A stretch of 64,000 nucleotides of DNA from Spirometra erinaceieuropaei (GCA_902702965.1 CACRXP010000415.1:322666-386665); one strand, 5' to 3'. Counted from the stretch's first letter, positions 12,701 through 26,221 are shown. Made by a program: numbers and translations. The notes: generated from the sequence alone by a model not told the origin.

Positions 12701-15465
12701 CTTCAATTGTCTAATGTTGATTTTAAATGTGGATACTGTCTGTGGAAGGGGGCAATAGATCAAGAGTCTCAAGAGGTTCTACAACCGAGGTTCCACTTCT
12801 AACTGATTAATCTTTCAACGAGGTATGCAAAACTTAACACCAAGTGGTATAGCTTCAAGTGATTTTTCATCATGTAAGAGTGGTTATGTATGAACCGAGT
12901 TGGATCTTTTGGAAGCAGTGACTGAGGCTTCAGGTCATGGTAACTTATAAGAAGAGCAAAAACGCAGGTCGAGCCATAGAAGAACGAGCCTGCACTCAAG
13001 TTTCTACGACAATTCATATAAGCATATTCCTGTGAGTTCCAGTTTTTAGGCTTTCATTGGATGAAAAACCTACTGAACGCCAAGTAGAATTCTGTACTCT
13101 GCGTTCGTTACTTTACTAATAGTCTTTGCGCTTTTCAACCGTCCGCATAAGTAAATGACGAATTTTTGAACACCACTAGTAACTAATTTATTTTCTTTAA
13201 ATTCCCTTCTGCAGCTGGGAAACTACCACAACGAAATACGAAAAGGCGCTGAAAAATACACGTATTGCATTTCAGCTGCAAAATGCATTTGACCATGAAA
13301 CGCATGGTTAATGCGGTGTCACATTAAATGCTAACCGTTACTCTCAAATTTCTTTTCAAAACTAGAATTAAGCTTGATTATTGCTGTAGCATTATCTACC
13401 GTATAATCCTGAGTTAAACACTTTGCAGTCAACTCAAGTTGTCGACTTTTTCACGACCTTCTCAACAACCATCTGTACGAACTGCGCTATAAAAGGAAAA
13501 AGGTCCACAAGAGGCGTTATAATTTTGGAACAAGTGTTATGTCTGTATAAACTAAATGAATTGTATGATAATATGTGTCAGTATGATTTTTTGTACTCAT
13601 TTAGACGTAAATGATGTTTTTCTTAAATTTTTTATTTGGATTAGAAGTTTTTTTAAATGAATGTTAAAATTCTGATCAAGTTTGCACCCTTCTATTAAAC
13701 TCGTCTTTAGTAATCTCGTAGAATTTAGGCGCTCGTGATTTACAGAGTTTGACGTCGGATTTAGACTTTATAGTATGATTAACAAGCACCAGTAAGGAAT
13801 GTGAGGATGAAGATTTTTATGAGTAAACATTTAGTGGTTTTATAAAGCGCATTTTTAATACGTTCTTAAATCAACAAAAGGTATTTCTGACGCTCAGCGG
13901 TAAAAAATACTTTATTTGCTGCCAAATTTAAAGTAAACAGATCTTAAGAAGAAATGGTGGCGAGCGAACGTTGCCTCCGCTAACTTCTCGTCAGGCCGGT
14001 ACAACTCAAATATGAATATTTTTATGGGCATAAAAAACCGGAAGAATTGTTTGGGAACATGGGAGAAGGGGCAAGAAGTGGCCTTGTTATGCGAAAATTA
14101 AAAGTACACTGAGATTTCCCGACGGAGGGCAGAATCAATGCTCTACTTAAAGAGATAACTTATAATAAGCGGTCTTCTAATCGATCGAAAGCATATTCGT
14201 TACCTAATTTCCTTGTGGAGGACCACTTTGTTCGATGATGATGTTTCATTTTTTAAGTAACTCCTAAAACGTGATCTAAAAACTTCCTCTATGAAAACAG
14301 ACACCCAAACACTCTCTACGTTGAAAGCTGTCTTCAAACTTATCTCAAGTTTTTTTAAAAAAAATCATGATACCGAATTTGTCTTATGGAGAAGACACTG
14401 ATAACCATGATGTGTCGGCGATATTTCAATGCCTATCTTAGACTAATAGTAGGCCAGGACGAACAAAAAGTGCAAATATATTTAAAGGAAGAAACATTCT
14501 CTTAAAAAAACACAAAAATATATGTTTAAGATCACGCCTACCAATTCCATCAACGAAATTCAGTAAACGGTCAGACAGCGTGTTACTTCATGAAAACTGT
14601 TGTTCTTGAAGTCGAGCGGAATTCTATTGCCCTAATTGAACCATATCACAATCAACTTACAACAAGTAGGAGTAACATTAATGCTCAAGAAACCGTTTCA
14701 GAATCTATATTTGTAACGTAGCCTTTAAGCACACCCCAATGCCTGAGATTACACTAGTTCTAAAAGGATGTGTAAGGGTTAACTTTACTTAAACATAGCT
14801 CTAAAACAACTTTATTTCCGTTTTTCGCTTAACCCCTTGCCTAAAAAGACATTCTGTAGATCGAATAACAAAGTTTTGTCTTGTTTGCCATGCAGTTTTT
14901 AAAAAAAAATCAGAAATTCAAGGAAACGCAACACCACGCTCCATATTTGTTTGTCTTTATTACTTTTAGCATTGTGCTTTATAAACATATATATTAGATC
15001 TATGCCTTGGTGTCCGCTTGGTAACAATTGGCAATCGCTCATAACTTGCGACATTTTACTTAAGTTTGATCAGCGTGTTGAGCTGTTCAGCATATGAGAT
15101 ATCGTAATCGACGTGTGACGTAACCGAAGTGTGCGTACATTTAAACTACTTATATTTAAGACTTCATGCACCCTCTACTACGTAGGATCTTATTTCAACT
15201 TAATTGCGTCCAGTTGACCTAAGAAGCATCTGATAAGGTCAAACGACGGTTTTCATGGGTTGCCTCCACGTGTCGTGACTGGACGCAACCCCTGGCTACC
15301 TGATCATTTTCACCAATTAGGATTTTTAAATCCTAGAGAGAGCAGGTGTGTTTGGAGTGGCACGAATGTAGGCCGTCAAATGGAGGTTACCTTCCAAGCT
15401 TTACACTGAATATGGGAGATGACATGACAGCGAGGTCCAAGGTTTTGTGACCTGAAATGGGATTG
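12701..15465. other. Repeat-poor spacer with one isolated PLE tail scrap
   Basis: No gene recognised. The only structure I can place is at 13940-14000: on the minus strand it reads CTGACGA and, further on, AACGTTCGCTCGCC, matching the 3' end region of the 10.8-12.7 kb PLE family. Its GAAA element is mutated. Confidence 0.45.
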
Positions 15466-15750
15466 GTGGACAGGTGCTCACTGATCGGTCTTACGGAACT
15501 CTTTGTTTCCGTTATGCCTAATAGGCAATCTATTAAGCCCAACCGGCATCAGCAGCACAGCGGCGCAGATTCTTACTACTGACAAAGACAAGGGGATTTA
15601 GAATGACCAGCTCTGTCTCATTGGTGGTCGTTAGTTAGTCAAACCCATTTCCAAGGTGTTAAACAACCGGTGCTTGAACTCGCAACCCGTTAGTTGAAAC
15701 ACAAGCGCCCCTTAATTCAGAGCCATGGGCTTGATATACTGTCGGTTTCG
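15466..15750 (-). repeat. Old, diverged copy of the hammerhead tRNA-SINE
   Basis: Shows the full order of the repeat on the minus strand: tRNA-like head near 15740-15660, ribozyme region near 15645-15590, CACAGCGG tail hairpin and the GGTGCTCACTGATCGG end. The ribozyme core is mutated beyond function. Confidence 0.65.
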
Positions 15751-16240
15751 ACTGAGTTTTTACAATAGTTCATTGACTACGGTCGTTGAGAGATGAGGAC
15801 GTCCTGTTGAATTGCAATGCTTTTGGTTGCCAACAGCGTTATGGCATAAGATGTTTGCCGGGTTTTTTGAAGTAACCAGAATGCCCGTTGGACATGAAGA
15901 AGCGTGACTGAAATCTAATAGCATGACCCTAATTAGGCAATATTTCTGACTCAAAACCACTTTTCGAAATGTATTTCTCGCTTTTTGAGGTAGCATACCA
16001 TATACATCTGGAACAAAGGGCACCAACTAAGTTTGAGGACCTACGCTTGGCTAACGTGTTTGACTGCTATCGATTTAAAAGCAGATATGAGCCTCAGGTT
16101 TTCAAAGCGGACAGTTATGTGTGACTGATTAATATAAGCCAATAATCCAGAATTGTCTATTCCAGTCTTCCTTGCGTTTTTTAGTAATGTTGATTGGAGC
16201 ATGAGTGTGTATGTATAAACAAATGTATAGTTAAATATAT
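15751..16240. other. No recognisable feature
   Basis: Spacer between SINE copies; the frame at 15760-16026 has no features I recognise. Confidence 0.4.
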
Positions 16241-16551
16241 AGTGGTAGGGGGCGCTCACCGATCGTTCATACGGAACTCACTCGTTCCGTTGTGCCTTAA
16301 GAGCTCTTTCTCGAGCCCAACCAGCAGCCGCACAGCGGCGCATGATACATAGGCAGAATAACATTACCGACAAAGACAAGGGAGACTGGAATGGCCATTT
16401 CTGGCTTATTAGCCGTCGTCAGCCAGCCATACCCAAGCCCGAAGTGTGGAACACCCGAGCCTCGAACTCGCGACCTGTTGGGTTAGAAGTCAACGCCTCT
16501 ACTCACCGGGCCACGAGCCCGTTGCCTTGTCGGTTTTCGATCGGGAATATA
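16241..16551 (-). repeat. Full-length hammerhead tRNA-SINE, first unit of a tandem pair
   Basis: On the minus strand the unit has a tRNA-like head with box B-like sequence, then the ribozyme (16384-16428), then a tail with the CACAGCGG hairpin and a GGAAC...GTTCC hairpin. The next unit, upstream on the same strand, is nearly identical over its shared length at an offset of 312 bp between predicted cut sites. Confidence 0.8.
16384..16428 (-). ncRNA. Type I hammerhead ribozyme in the SINE
   Basis: Minus strand: stem I strand GGCTGG, core CTGACGA, stem II GGC/GCC with loop TAATAA, then GAAA, the self-complementary ATGGCCAT, T as the residue cut, and CCAGTC closing stem I. One G-U wobble lies in stem I. 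A C-A mismatch sits next to the core at the base of stem II. Confidence 0.65.
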
Positions 16552-16733
16552 CAGTGGTAGGGGGCGCTCACCGATCGTTCATACGGAACTCACTCGTTCC
16601 GTTGTGCCTTAAGAGCTCTCTCTCGAGCCCAACCAGCAGCCGCACAGCGGCGCATGATACATAGGCAGAATAACATTACCGACAAAGACAAGGGAGACTG
16701 GAATGGCCATTTCTGGCTTATTAGCCGTCGTCG
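16552..16733 (-). repeat. Partial hammerhead SINE unit truncated inside the ribozyme core
   Basis: Repeats 16241-16420 almost exactly, then stops at 16733 within the ribozyme core complement, where unrelated sequence follows. On the minus strand this is the upstream, 5'-truncated member of a dimer. Confidence 0.75.
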
Positions 16734-18854
16734 TTTGGTTCTAATTGTGTCTCCCAGAGTTCTGTGTACGGTTTTTACGGCAGGGCATGATGATACGTCT
16801 CGGGGACATGACATTTCGGGACAAGCCTGAACTATCAGTGGATTTTCGGGCTGAAGAAAATCAGGTACTGTGAAACAATGACAACCTGCTACTACCGCAA
16901 ACAGGAAGTACGGAACGTTGTGTAAAAACCATCCAGCCAACCTAGTAAACCTTATCCCGACCATAGTACCAGCTGTATATATATTGCTGATATATATATT
17001 AGAAATTGTTTAAATGTTATGCATTCCGATTTTCTTCTTTTGCGGAAATCGTTTGTCATTGCTGCATTCTATGCCATTTGAAAGATATGCCAGGCAAACA
17101 AATTTTACATATGATTTACCTTTAGTCGCATAGCAACGCACAACAAACTGCACAATTGTTTAGGCTTATTTTTGTTAGCTTAGAGTTGCAGCACACCATT
17201 TTGTCAAACATCTTTTTAACAGTGTATTGATGTTTACAGTGGTCTGTCCATCTACATTAAAGCCCTGAGTGCTGTGGTTTACTGTTGTTTCACTGATGAA
17301 TTACAGACGTTTTGCCTTATGTTTGGAAACACGAATATCAAATATCAGGTACTGTGTTACCTAGAAATGCATCCTCCTCGCCCATGAGTGTGGTTTTCTT
17401 TTTAAATGGCATAACGACTTCCTGTTTCTAACAGTGAATTCTCGATCATACCTATTCCTTTTCCCAAAAATCGCAGTCATCCAGTTGACTAACGAGCAGT
17501 AATCGGGGAGTAGAAGGTAGCGCTGGTGCGTTGTTTGCTAAAACATGTTGAAGTCAGCCATTCTGAATCACGTTAACCTACGACATATTCTAAATATCAC
17601 GTAAAATAATAATTTTTAATGACAGATGCCTTCACATGTTTGAAAAATGACATCAGATTTTTAACAATTTAACCCAGGCAATTTTTTAATCCAGACCGTG
17701 TTTTATCAGTACGTATGCCGAGCGATACGGTCATTCAACTTAAGCAATAAAGCTGCATCAGAATAATATTTGTTTACCATCAGAAACTTGGAAATTGTAC
17801 CGAAAGAAATATTAAAGCCCGACAGTGTTTAATAAATTCAATTCACCGACGGTGCATAAGTGCTGTATTCAACAGGTCGGTTCATTCTATTTTATTTAAT
17901 ACACGTGTTTGCACGTAGTCAGCTTTAATATTTCAATGTAACTATATAATTTATATCATGTTCTTTGCTTTTCCAACAACATATTCACAAATTCGTTCCA
18001 AAAAAAGTTAAGGTTCGTTTGATACATATACCCCGAAATACATATGAAGACGGATTACACTGTGAAAATTCCAAAGTTAATCTAGAAAATTGAATTATTG
18101 ATTTTACTACCTTGGACTGACCTCATGAATTTGAGTAAGAATTAACCCTTTTTACACCTGCGTGCGTGGGCATGTCTATCGGCAAAACTTTAAAGGACTG
18201 ATCATTGTCCTCCAAATAAATTGCAAATTGTGGAGTCGCACGTCAATTCGGTGGGCCCTCTATGACTCCATGTTTCAAACGCTCGCACGTAAAATTGACA
18301 GTAATTTGTGCAGTTCTCCAGTGGCATAACTACGGTATAAACGAAGCTAAAGTCTTTTCCTCCTTAAAAGTTTAGATCGTACTAGGCAAAGAAAAATCTC
18401 AAGTGCACATATTGTCCACTCTTATGGATATTTCATGTGTCTATCGTATTTTGCAAGGACAGTGTTAGTAAATGTAAATCGCGTGCCTTAGTCTTTTATC
18501 AGACGCCATACAGCTTATTTAGTACAAAAAGTAAATTGTATAACGCGCAACTTCAATAACCATGATCAAAAAATTAATGTCGAAGGGCAAACTCACATGA
18601 AAAGAAACTGGTGGTCACGGATTAGTAGTACATTAAGATGAACCATCACCAGAACTTCACCGAATACTGACGGTTCACATCATAAAACCATATAAACATT
18701 AAGGAAATAAAAATAGTTTTAATGTTATGTTAGTAGCCGTCGCATGGTCTATGCACACATGCACATCTAGAAGAGAGCAATTCAATGTAGACTCAAAAGA
18801 CCTAGTTTACACTGCTAATATGTTCTTCTAATAACAAATGTCATAATCTACTCA
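16734..18854. other. No recognisable feature
   Basis: AT-rich spacer with a short TA tract at about 16976-16998; no frame or RNA I can support. Confidence 0.4.
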
Positions 18855-19196
18855 TTGAGAGATTATGTCTGGATCGGTTATTCCGCAGGTTTACCGCTTA
18901 TCAAATGGGTGCAAAAAGGCCTTCCTGACGATATAAAACAGCAGCTAACAGTTGACATTTTTATTGCATTTTCCGTCTCGGAATGGCGCATTTGTCTTTC
19001 TTTGCATAAATACCCAGTCATGGTGTTTGTCGACGGCCACCAATTTCATCTAGTTATTGACGGTCATGACTTAAATGCCTCCAGATTTATTACGACTATA
19101 GGTGTTTCATACTCCAAGATTCTTAATATTTCGGAGCCCTGCACTCTGAAATTCTCCAAAGCAGTTATATCCACAGAGTTTATATTACGAAATTAA
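18855..19196 (+). CDS. Possible exon with a galectin-like carbohydrate-binding segment
   Basis: A frame of 113 codons ending at TAA 19194-19196. Its centre, EWRICLSLHKYPVMVFVDGHQF (split here as EWRICLSL and HKYPVMVFVDGHQF) followed by a later TTIGV, resembles the last strands of a galectin fold, where F-x-V-x-V-N-G precedes a galactose-binding loop. The family's H-x-N-P-R and W-G-x-E-x-R are not visible, so the sugar-binding centre is absent or on another exon. A pyrimidine-rich acceptor-like sequence ends at about 19018 (ACCCAG). It could equally be a chance frame. Confidence 0.28.
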   Translation: MRDYVWIGYSAGLPLIKWVQKGLPDDIKQQLTVDIFIAFSVSEWRICLSLHKYPVMVFVDGHQFHLVIDGHDLNASRFITTIGVSYSKILNISEPCTLKFSKAVISTEFILRN

Positions 19197-21849
19197 AAAA
19201 AACCGATGTGAGGATGTACCATTGTAATGCGTTACACGTTCCGTTAAATATCATGATTTTTTTTTAAAGTGATGTCAATTTAGAACAAATTGTCCAGAAT
19301 TGTAAAAACGTCTCAAAAATTAAACTTTGCGCAAGCAAAATGTTACTTGTTTCGTGCATGAAGCAAATTTCCAACATGATTTGGGTGCCGAAATCACTGA
19401 TTTAATCCACCACTGTGACGGCGCTGCGGTCTGTGATCACCCTGGCCGTTCTTGCTTAGAACTATTGCTTTACCCAACAGCGAAAACTGTTCTTCAGTTA
19501 TTCTTTATGTTCCAGTCCAAACTTCATAAATAAAAATGACGACTAAAGAAAGCGAATGCTGTACTGCCCTTCCTCTTCTGGACTGCTATTTCTTTTTCTT
19601 CAACACTCCTTCATTTAATTATCAGATTGTTTACAGCTTGTGAAATTCGCGCTTTATCTTTCCCTGACACTGTCTATAGACAGCATGAAATAAATTATTA
19701 TTATCTTTCGTACTAACGTTGTTCGTGGACTCTGATTCCTTTTTCCAATTTCCTCTCGTACAAAATGACGCCGACCATGTTGCCGGCCTCCAAGGGGGTA
19801 ATCTCTGTAGCCGACAACGAACAGGAGTTTAGCCACGCATCTTGTTGATAGCAGTCCCATTACCATAGTACGGAATAGAAGACTGAATCCGATGCAGCTT
19901 CGGCCATTCCATTTCTGAATTGACACCATTTTACGGGTCGCACTATTTAATCTCCTAAACTATCCACAAAACGCTATCATAAATTTAAATTCTACATGAG
20001 GTTTTTACTGCGCGCTGGATACGCACTGTGTTGTTTTTGGCGATGCCTGTGAAGTTTTATTAAATTAAGTTTATATAAACGTAATTATCACTTGGCAGTT
20101 ACTACTAAGTCATAAATCTTCATTTACTTTGAGGACGTTCTGTATGTTTATTTTCCTTTGCGAACAAGACTAGGCACGCTCGGTGACCCCAGAGATGTAA
20201 TATGATCCTTTAGGAGATTAATTCACTGCGAATTTCTTAAGTCTTATCTTTTCTAAAAAGCTGAGGTTCTCCCATCACAAAAACGGAGTTTCCACAAAAA
20301 CTGAGGAAAATATGTGTAAGACGTCTCCAGACACATATAAAACGCACAACGCGACTTCGGGTTCGAAGTGCCAAATTAAGATTCGAAGGCCTTAGCCGGA
20401 TTAGACAGAATGCATAGCATTCCACTTTCTTGGCACAGGTATAAATCCTGGTTGATGAAATCAATTATCGTTTAAGAATTCGCATTTGCGGCCACGATTT
20501 ACGGATATCTAAGCGTTTATGGTTAACATTTTCCAGCAATCTGTTTTCTGATCTTTGCATACGTCTTACTGTCAGAAATGATGGAACAAAGCCCTTTTTG
20601 ATATTTTTATGATCTTGTTGCTTTATGCATTTGCTTTAATTTTGAACACAAGGTAGGGATTTAGAACATCAGCGAAACACGTGTCTACAGTTTTAGTTAA
20701 TACTTATGCTGGCAGTAGTGCTTAAACATCTATCACATTAGAGACAGTACATAGTATTATAGCAGACATATTGGTTGTCTGATGTACAAGTTTCCCTTGA
20801 AATTCCGGGACCCTTGACAGTCACTTCACTACTAATAATGTCCAAATCTATTAACTTGGTGGTCACCTGGAGTTCGTGTACCAGGAAACACACTGATTGC
20901 CATGACAAGACCAATGACAATTCGAAGACCTCGCAGTAGCGAAAACGTCAGCTAAACGAGTATCTGGAATTTTGAACTAGCACAATTCCCTGGCGTGCAG
21001 TATGAACATCCGTCATTTTTGTATAGCAATGAAATATATTTGTATGAAAATGAATAGGGAGAATTATTGTGGCGTAGGTCATGAGATATCGCAAACAAAA
21101 CATAATGGAATATACTTAAATATCTTTCGAGTTAATGTTTTTTTATGGCGGAATAATTTGAAGAACGTAATTGGGCCATGCTTGATTCGGGGGAAGTTAT
21201 ACACTTTTAGGTATAATCGGACGTTTTACTTAATTCTGATTTCAAAATCAGTTACGATATTTCTTAGTTTGGTGGGGTTATTTTGGCTTTTAAATGTGCA
21301 ACATAGAGCAGATGATATCCATGTGATTATCCTATCAATACGAATAGTGGACAACCCGCCTCCATATTGTTTTCTTTTTAGGATAAGAAAGCAGAACGAA
21401 ACAAAAATTAAGTTGCAAGATTATTCTCTTGTCGTTCAAAAATATAAACTTATGTAAGATTGTGTCAAAGATTCGTATGCGGGCTGCATGCATAAACCTT
21501 GAGTGGAATATGTCAAGCCTACACTTCGTGAAGGATTGTTAATATACAAACGTCGCAAATGCAATGAGCTACCTTGAAATGACACAAGCACAAATTATAT
21601 AAGAATGTAGCAGTCGGAAAGTCTTAATTGCCCAAGGTTATATCTGCATGATCCTTGTTCTTCTTATGATAATCGGTAATGATTAATTGGAGTAAGTGGG
21701 TTGCTCAGAGATTGCTAGAATTCATTAGCAAATTGAAGCAATATGCATATGCATTTTTCTGGGTAGAACAAAGCATTTTATTGCAGATGCAAGATGGTAG
21801 TACGGGGTTTGAGCCTTTTTTTCTCCGATTCGTCCTCTCGACTACCATA
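19197..21849. other. Spacer, with one small scrap of a repeat at 20660-20710
   Basis: No gene supported. At 20660-20710 the sequence CGAAACACGTGTCT and its downstream TTTTAG..AAGTA..T resemble the 105-bp repeats at 41537 and 41881. The 151-codon frame at 21002-21457 is the longest here, but it has no features I recognise and lies in AT-rich DNA. Confidence 0.4.
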
Positions 21850-22060
21850 ACTTTCGCAAAATGACATGGGCTATCGGCCTAAAGAAAAACGCTGTCGCAG
21901 TTCTGCGTTGCCTGAAAATACCCTGTCACTCATCTATAAATCCGCAGGTATCCCTAAAATAAGTTGTAATATGTAAACAAATGCTTATTGGGGTCCGGAA
22001 AGATTTTCACAAGTTTCCTTGTATATGTAAATATTAAGCTACACTAGAGATTTCGTACGT
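21850..22060 (+). repeat. Diverged interspersed repeat, copy 1
   Basis: Matches 24355-24565 in the same orientation at roughly 70% by eye; shared landmarks are CAAAATGACATGGG, GCTTATT and TTTTCACAAGT/TTTTTACAAGT. Confidence 0.55.
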
Positions 22061-24354
22061 CGATGCGTGAAATAGCAGAAATAAAAAGAGGTAAGCAAAT
22101 AAATTAATACGACCCGGCGCCAAAATCAAGAAAATCGGCAAACAACTCCTTAAATTAAAAATGTCTCCACACTCATTGAAAGACACCTGAGAAAAACAGA
22201 AAATCCAATTGGCGCACAAATTAGCTGCAACATATTTAGCAAACATTGCCCAAGTGCTATCCAATTTGTGGTCATCGGTAGACTGGATGGCTGCGATTTT
22301 CGGGAATGGAAATAGCCGTAATGTGGGGTGATTGATTGTTCATTTTAGACAAATGATCATTCTCATGAATGCGGTGCCTAAACCGAATAGCAGACAGGAA
22401 ATTTGAGAACAACCCCATGTAAACGGCCAAGGACTCTGCATATCTAGATAAAATAGAATCTGACATCCGACATCCGGGTTTACAACTAAAAGGAAACATG
22501 TCTGCTATACACCAGCGGAAACAATAAACCGCAGCACTCAGGTCAGTACTATGGTTGTTCAGACCACTTGAAACGTAAATGTGTGAATCATTTTCATTCA
22601 TACATGAAAACAATAATCAAGAGGTCATAATAACATATTTAAACGATAGCTTTATCCATAGAAAAAAGTGCACATGCTTAGTATATTTTTTCGACCAGGG
22701 CTCGTACTGTTTGCCTGCTTGCAGCATGCTATGCTGCACTGGCAAAAGATTTTTTTGAAAAGTTGACGCTTGCACCGAATAACGTTTACACAATTACCAC
22801 AAACCACACGTACCAATGCGGTTGATAGTTTCATTAATCGGTGTACCGAATTACGACGTTTGAAAACGTAATTCCACAGATTTTGTCATTTACCAAGGGA
22901 TTTTGAGAATTCAAATAAAGAATTCTTTTGAATAATTGAACACGATACCTTCATCAACAAAGCTATACGGGGAATCGTATTTACGCTCGAAAAAAAGATG
23001 ACATCAGACTTATATTTCTGAATATCCTCGTTCAGCAAAAAAAACTGACAGGTAATTCCATACATCAGTATACCTCAAACATCGTATGTAGGTATTATCC
23101 TATATAACAAAACACCCACCCTATTGCGCTTAGATATCTTCCAGTACATATGCACAATACAATTCCCATGTGGCAGCAATCCGCCTCTGCCTTTCAGGCT
23201 CACGGGTAATATCACGTAAAATACTTACCGAATTTGCAAAACTTTTTAAACATCCAAAAGGTAACTGAAATAGATGTTAAACATTATCTGTCGTGTAAAC
23301 CCGTTTTAAAACGTTTGAAACACCCAAGATGCCGAAATGAAGTCCACTCTTTCTCTGACCATCTGCGCACATCAAACTCTGAAATAAATAACTTCAGAAA
23401 TAGAGCAAAATGTTCCTGATGACCCACTAGGCTTTAGAATCCCAAACATATTTTATGAAAAATATAAATGAAATATTTGTTTTACTGGTTTAGTGACAAA
23501 TCGCATCGTTCATGCATTTTAAACTTCAAATGGAATATTTTATGGTTTCAAAAATTTTTTTAATTTCTGAATCATTTTTGACCGATCTTAGTTTATGCTC
23601 TCATTCAGGGTTTCCGTACTTCAAAATGTATATGCTCCGTGCAATGCAAATCGAAGGTTTTTAGCATTATTTTGTGATTTTAAACGGATAGCAGCGTATT
23701 TTGTAGTATGCAGACAACAGTGTTTGACCTAGAAGCAATTATTATGAATGCAAATTTGGCAATATTAACAATTGTATAGTTAGACTATTTTTAAATTTTA
23801 AATCTTTTTAAGTGTGTCATTTCAACAAGACAAAATTTACTACTTAATAATTTAAAAGGTTTTTTTTTAAAAACCTCTCAAGAAAATTTACGCGAACTCG
23901 TTATAATAATAACAAACACTGCAATAAAGTCACTCGTTTTATTAAAATCCATATTTACAGAATGTGCTTTATTTCGAACCGCCGGAAGTAAGCTTTGTAA
24001 AGAGCCATGTCCTAACGCCAGTATAATATTTCGCTTTATGCTGAAGGAAATGTTTTTACAACCTTATTTAATTTGCCTAATACGATTGAACACAAAATTG
24101 TGCATTTACAATTAACATTGCATAGGATGACACTTCTGTAAAGTACTCCGCAGAATTAGAACCAATTGCAGCGCTTCAACAGACTGAAAGTTTGCAGTAT
24201 TATACCTTCATGACCTTTGTCAGATAAATGGGCATCCAAGCCATTTTATCAAACAAAGGAAACAGCGGACGAACAAAAGACTGCCTAAAGATTGGTAAAC
24301 AATGACTGAGGTTAATTTTGTACACTAAAGGATTTTCCGATGCTGTCTCCCAAC
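22061..24354. other. No recognisable gene
   Basis: AT-rich spacer. A weak match to the 55.2 kb repeat (TTCAGGGTTTCC region) lies near 23605-23640; nothing else was supported. Confidence 0.35.
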
Positions 24355-24565
24355 TGCTTTAACTTTCTCAAAATGACATGGGTTATCGCATTTTGGCGTA
24401 AGTTAAAAACACCCTGGAGCTTATAATGACACCAGTATCTAACTTTAGAATAACTTGTAATATAAAAGCAACTGCTTATTTTAGATCCGATATGATTTTT
24501 ACAAGTCTTCTTGCATAAATGCATACCAGGTAACATAATTTTATAATTTTCTCGTACATTCCAGG
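24355..24565 (+). repeat. Diverged interspersed repeat, copy 2
   Basis: Partner of 21850-22060. The minus-strand frame here (24312-24632) is a by-product of the repeat; its counterpart in the other copy is interrupted. Confidence 0.55.
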
Positions 24566-25628
24566 ATGCTTGTCTTTTAATGCACTTCATTACGGTTGCC
24601 TGCAAAAATCTCATTCGAAAGAAAGTATTCACTTAAGAAGAACAATTTGTTTTTTGGTTTGCATTCCCTCTAAAGATTCAACAGATTATATCCCTAAGTG
24701 CATAGTTAACATGTAAAAACAAAATTTTTCATGTAAGCATTTTTTAGCAAATCATTTCGGATTTAGATGGCTTGCCTTAAGGAATATAATATGCAGTTTC
24801 CTAAGATTTTCAAATTGTGGAATGTTTAACATCGTTCCATATACATCTGGGTAGCATCGCACCTGCCAGTGCTTCTGCCGAAACATACTGCATAAGCACT
24901 TATCATTTCTATGGGCGCCAGATGACATCTTAACCCTGCAGAGGAATAATTGACTTTACCTACATGAAAGGTATACGGCATGTAGACCTCAAACACAAAA
25001 TCAAAATTATCTGCTAATTGAATCACCACATTAAATGTCCATTACACTTTTTGGTTGGGGTTGAAATATAGAAACAGAGATGCGTTTTATTTCGGAAGTA
25101 AGATGTCGAAAGTTAATGTAAAAGACTCTCAATTTATACTGAATACAAAGGGTATTTAAAACAGATATCTATAGAACATAATAACTGATATCGCATGGCC
25201 AAAATCTGCAACTGCTGATACCATACAAAGGTACCGGTAAATCAATTAAACATTTGTGTCAAATTTTACTTTCTTAAGAACGGTACTAGCGTAATATGCA
25301 ACCGCCATCATGATTTTATTTTAGAAAAAAGAAGACCAAACAGGCAGCGGAGATGGATTATGATGGGTCACCGGATATACATATTAGAACCTCGCCCTGC
25401 AAAACGATTACGGTGAAAGATAGCGGCTCAATTTCAAAAGCTTGGCATTGAAAACGAAGTACTGCGCAAAATTTTATGTATATATCGTAAAATGATTTCC
25501 GCACTAATGAACATATTATTAAAAATCTGATTTATAATGTGACGGACAGTCAGAAAATGAATTAATATTCCAAGGCAGTAGTTGAGAATATCAAGGTCAC
25601 TCCATAAACACTGTATACTTCAATCTTA
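24566..25628. other. No recognisable feature
   Basis: AT-rich spacer downstream of the minus-strand exon that ends at 25629. Confidence 0.4.
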
Positions 25629-26221
25629 TTACTTCCTGAAAACTATGTTATTATGACTGACAGTTTGCAATAAAGACCAACATCCAAAGGGATATCGTGA
25701 TTGCAGTACAGCCCAAAGCGTTGAAATAACGTTTATTTCAGAGTCGGTAAAAGCCTGTTGATTGGCTTTATTTTTGTTGCAATTTGGATTATAAATGTTT
25801 GATTTAAAAGAAAGCGTTTGCTTATCTGCAAACGAAATCCGCTCCGTGTATCTGCCTTTCGTGTGAATCAAGGTAAACTTGGCACGGATACGTTTGGCCT
25901 GATGACGTTCAGACGATTTTGCATAACCTCTCTCTGCCGAATCGCCATCCGAGGAAAAAGGTTTAAACGAGGCGCCGGATGTCATTACCGAGGCATAAAT
26001 CTCGACCGTGCAATGGTAGAAGGTTGACTTTTTTGTCCACAAGCTATTCTCCTTGTAACACCGAAAACCATCCTTGAGGAAAAATGTTGTCAAACGACCA
26101 GATGATGCAGAAGCACACTCAGGGAGTTGAACGGGTTCTTTAAATTGAAGACGGCTTTCAAGAAGTCGTTTGAAATTCGCAGCCATGTAGCGTTTAGAAA
26201 TAGTTTCACAATTTAATTCAT
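25629..26221 (-). CDS. Terminal coding exon of an unrecognised gene (paralogue B)
   Basis: Counterpart of 8281-8873 on the opposite strand: 593 nt, split codon of two bases at the start, TAA at the end. On the minus strand the acceptor reads TTTTCTTCTGCAG just before 26221. The frame stays open upstream to about 26300, but similarity to paralogue A stops at the acceptor, so I start the exon there; the upstream stretch is probably intron. From the internal ATG the 185-residue protein aligns without a gap to paralogue A at about 69% identity, with five cysteines shared. In a 36-codon stretch I compared, 9 of 14 base differences are silent. Sequence after the stop also still resembles the A copy. 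The function is unknown. Confidence 0.75.

Noticed and set aside
21002..21457. A 151-codon membrane-like protein
   Set aside because: No motif, no partner elsewhere and strongly AT-driven composition; likely chance.
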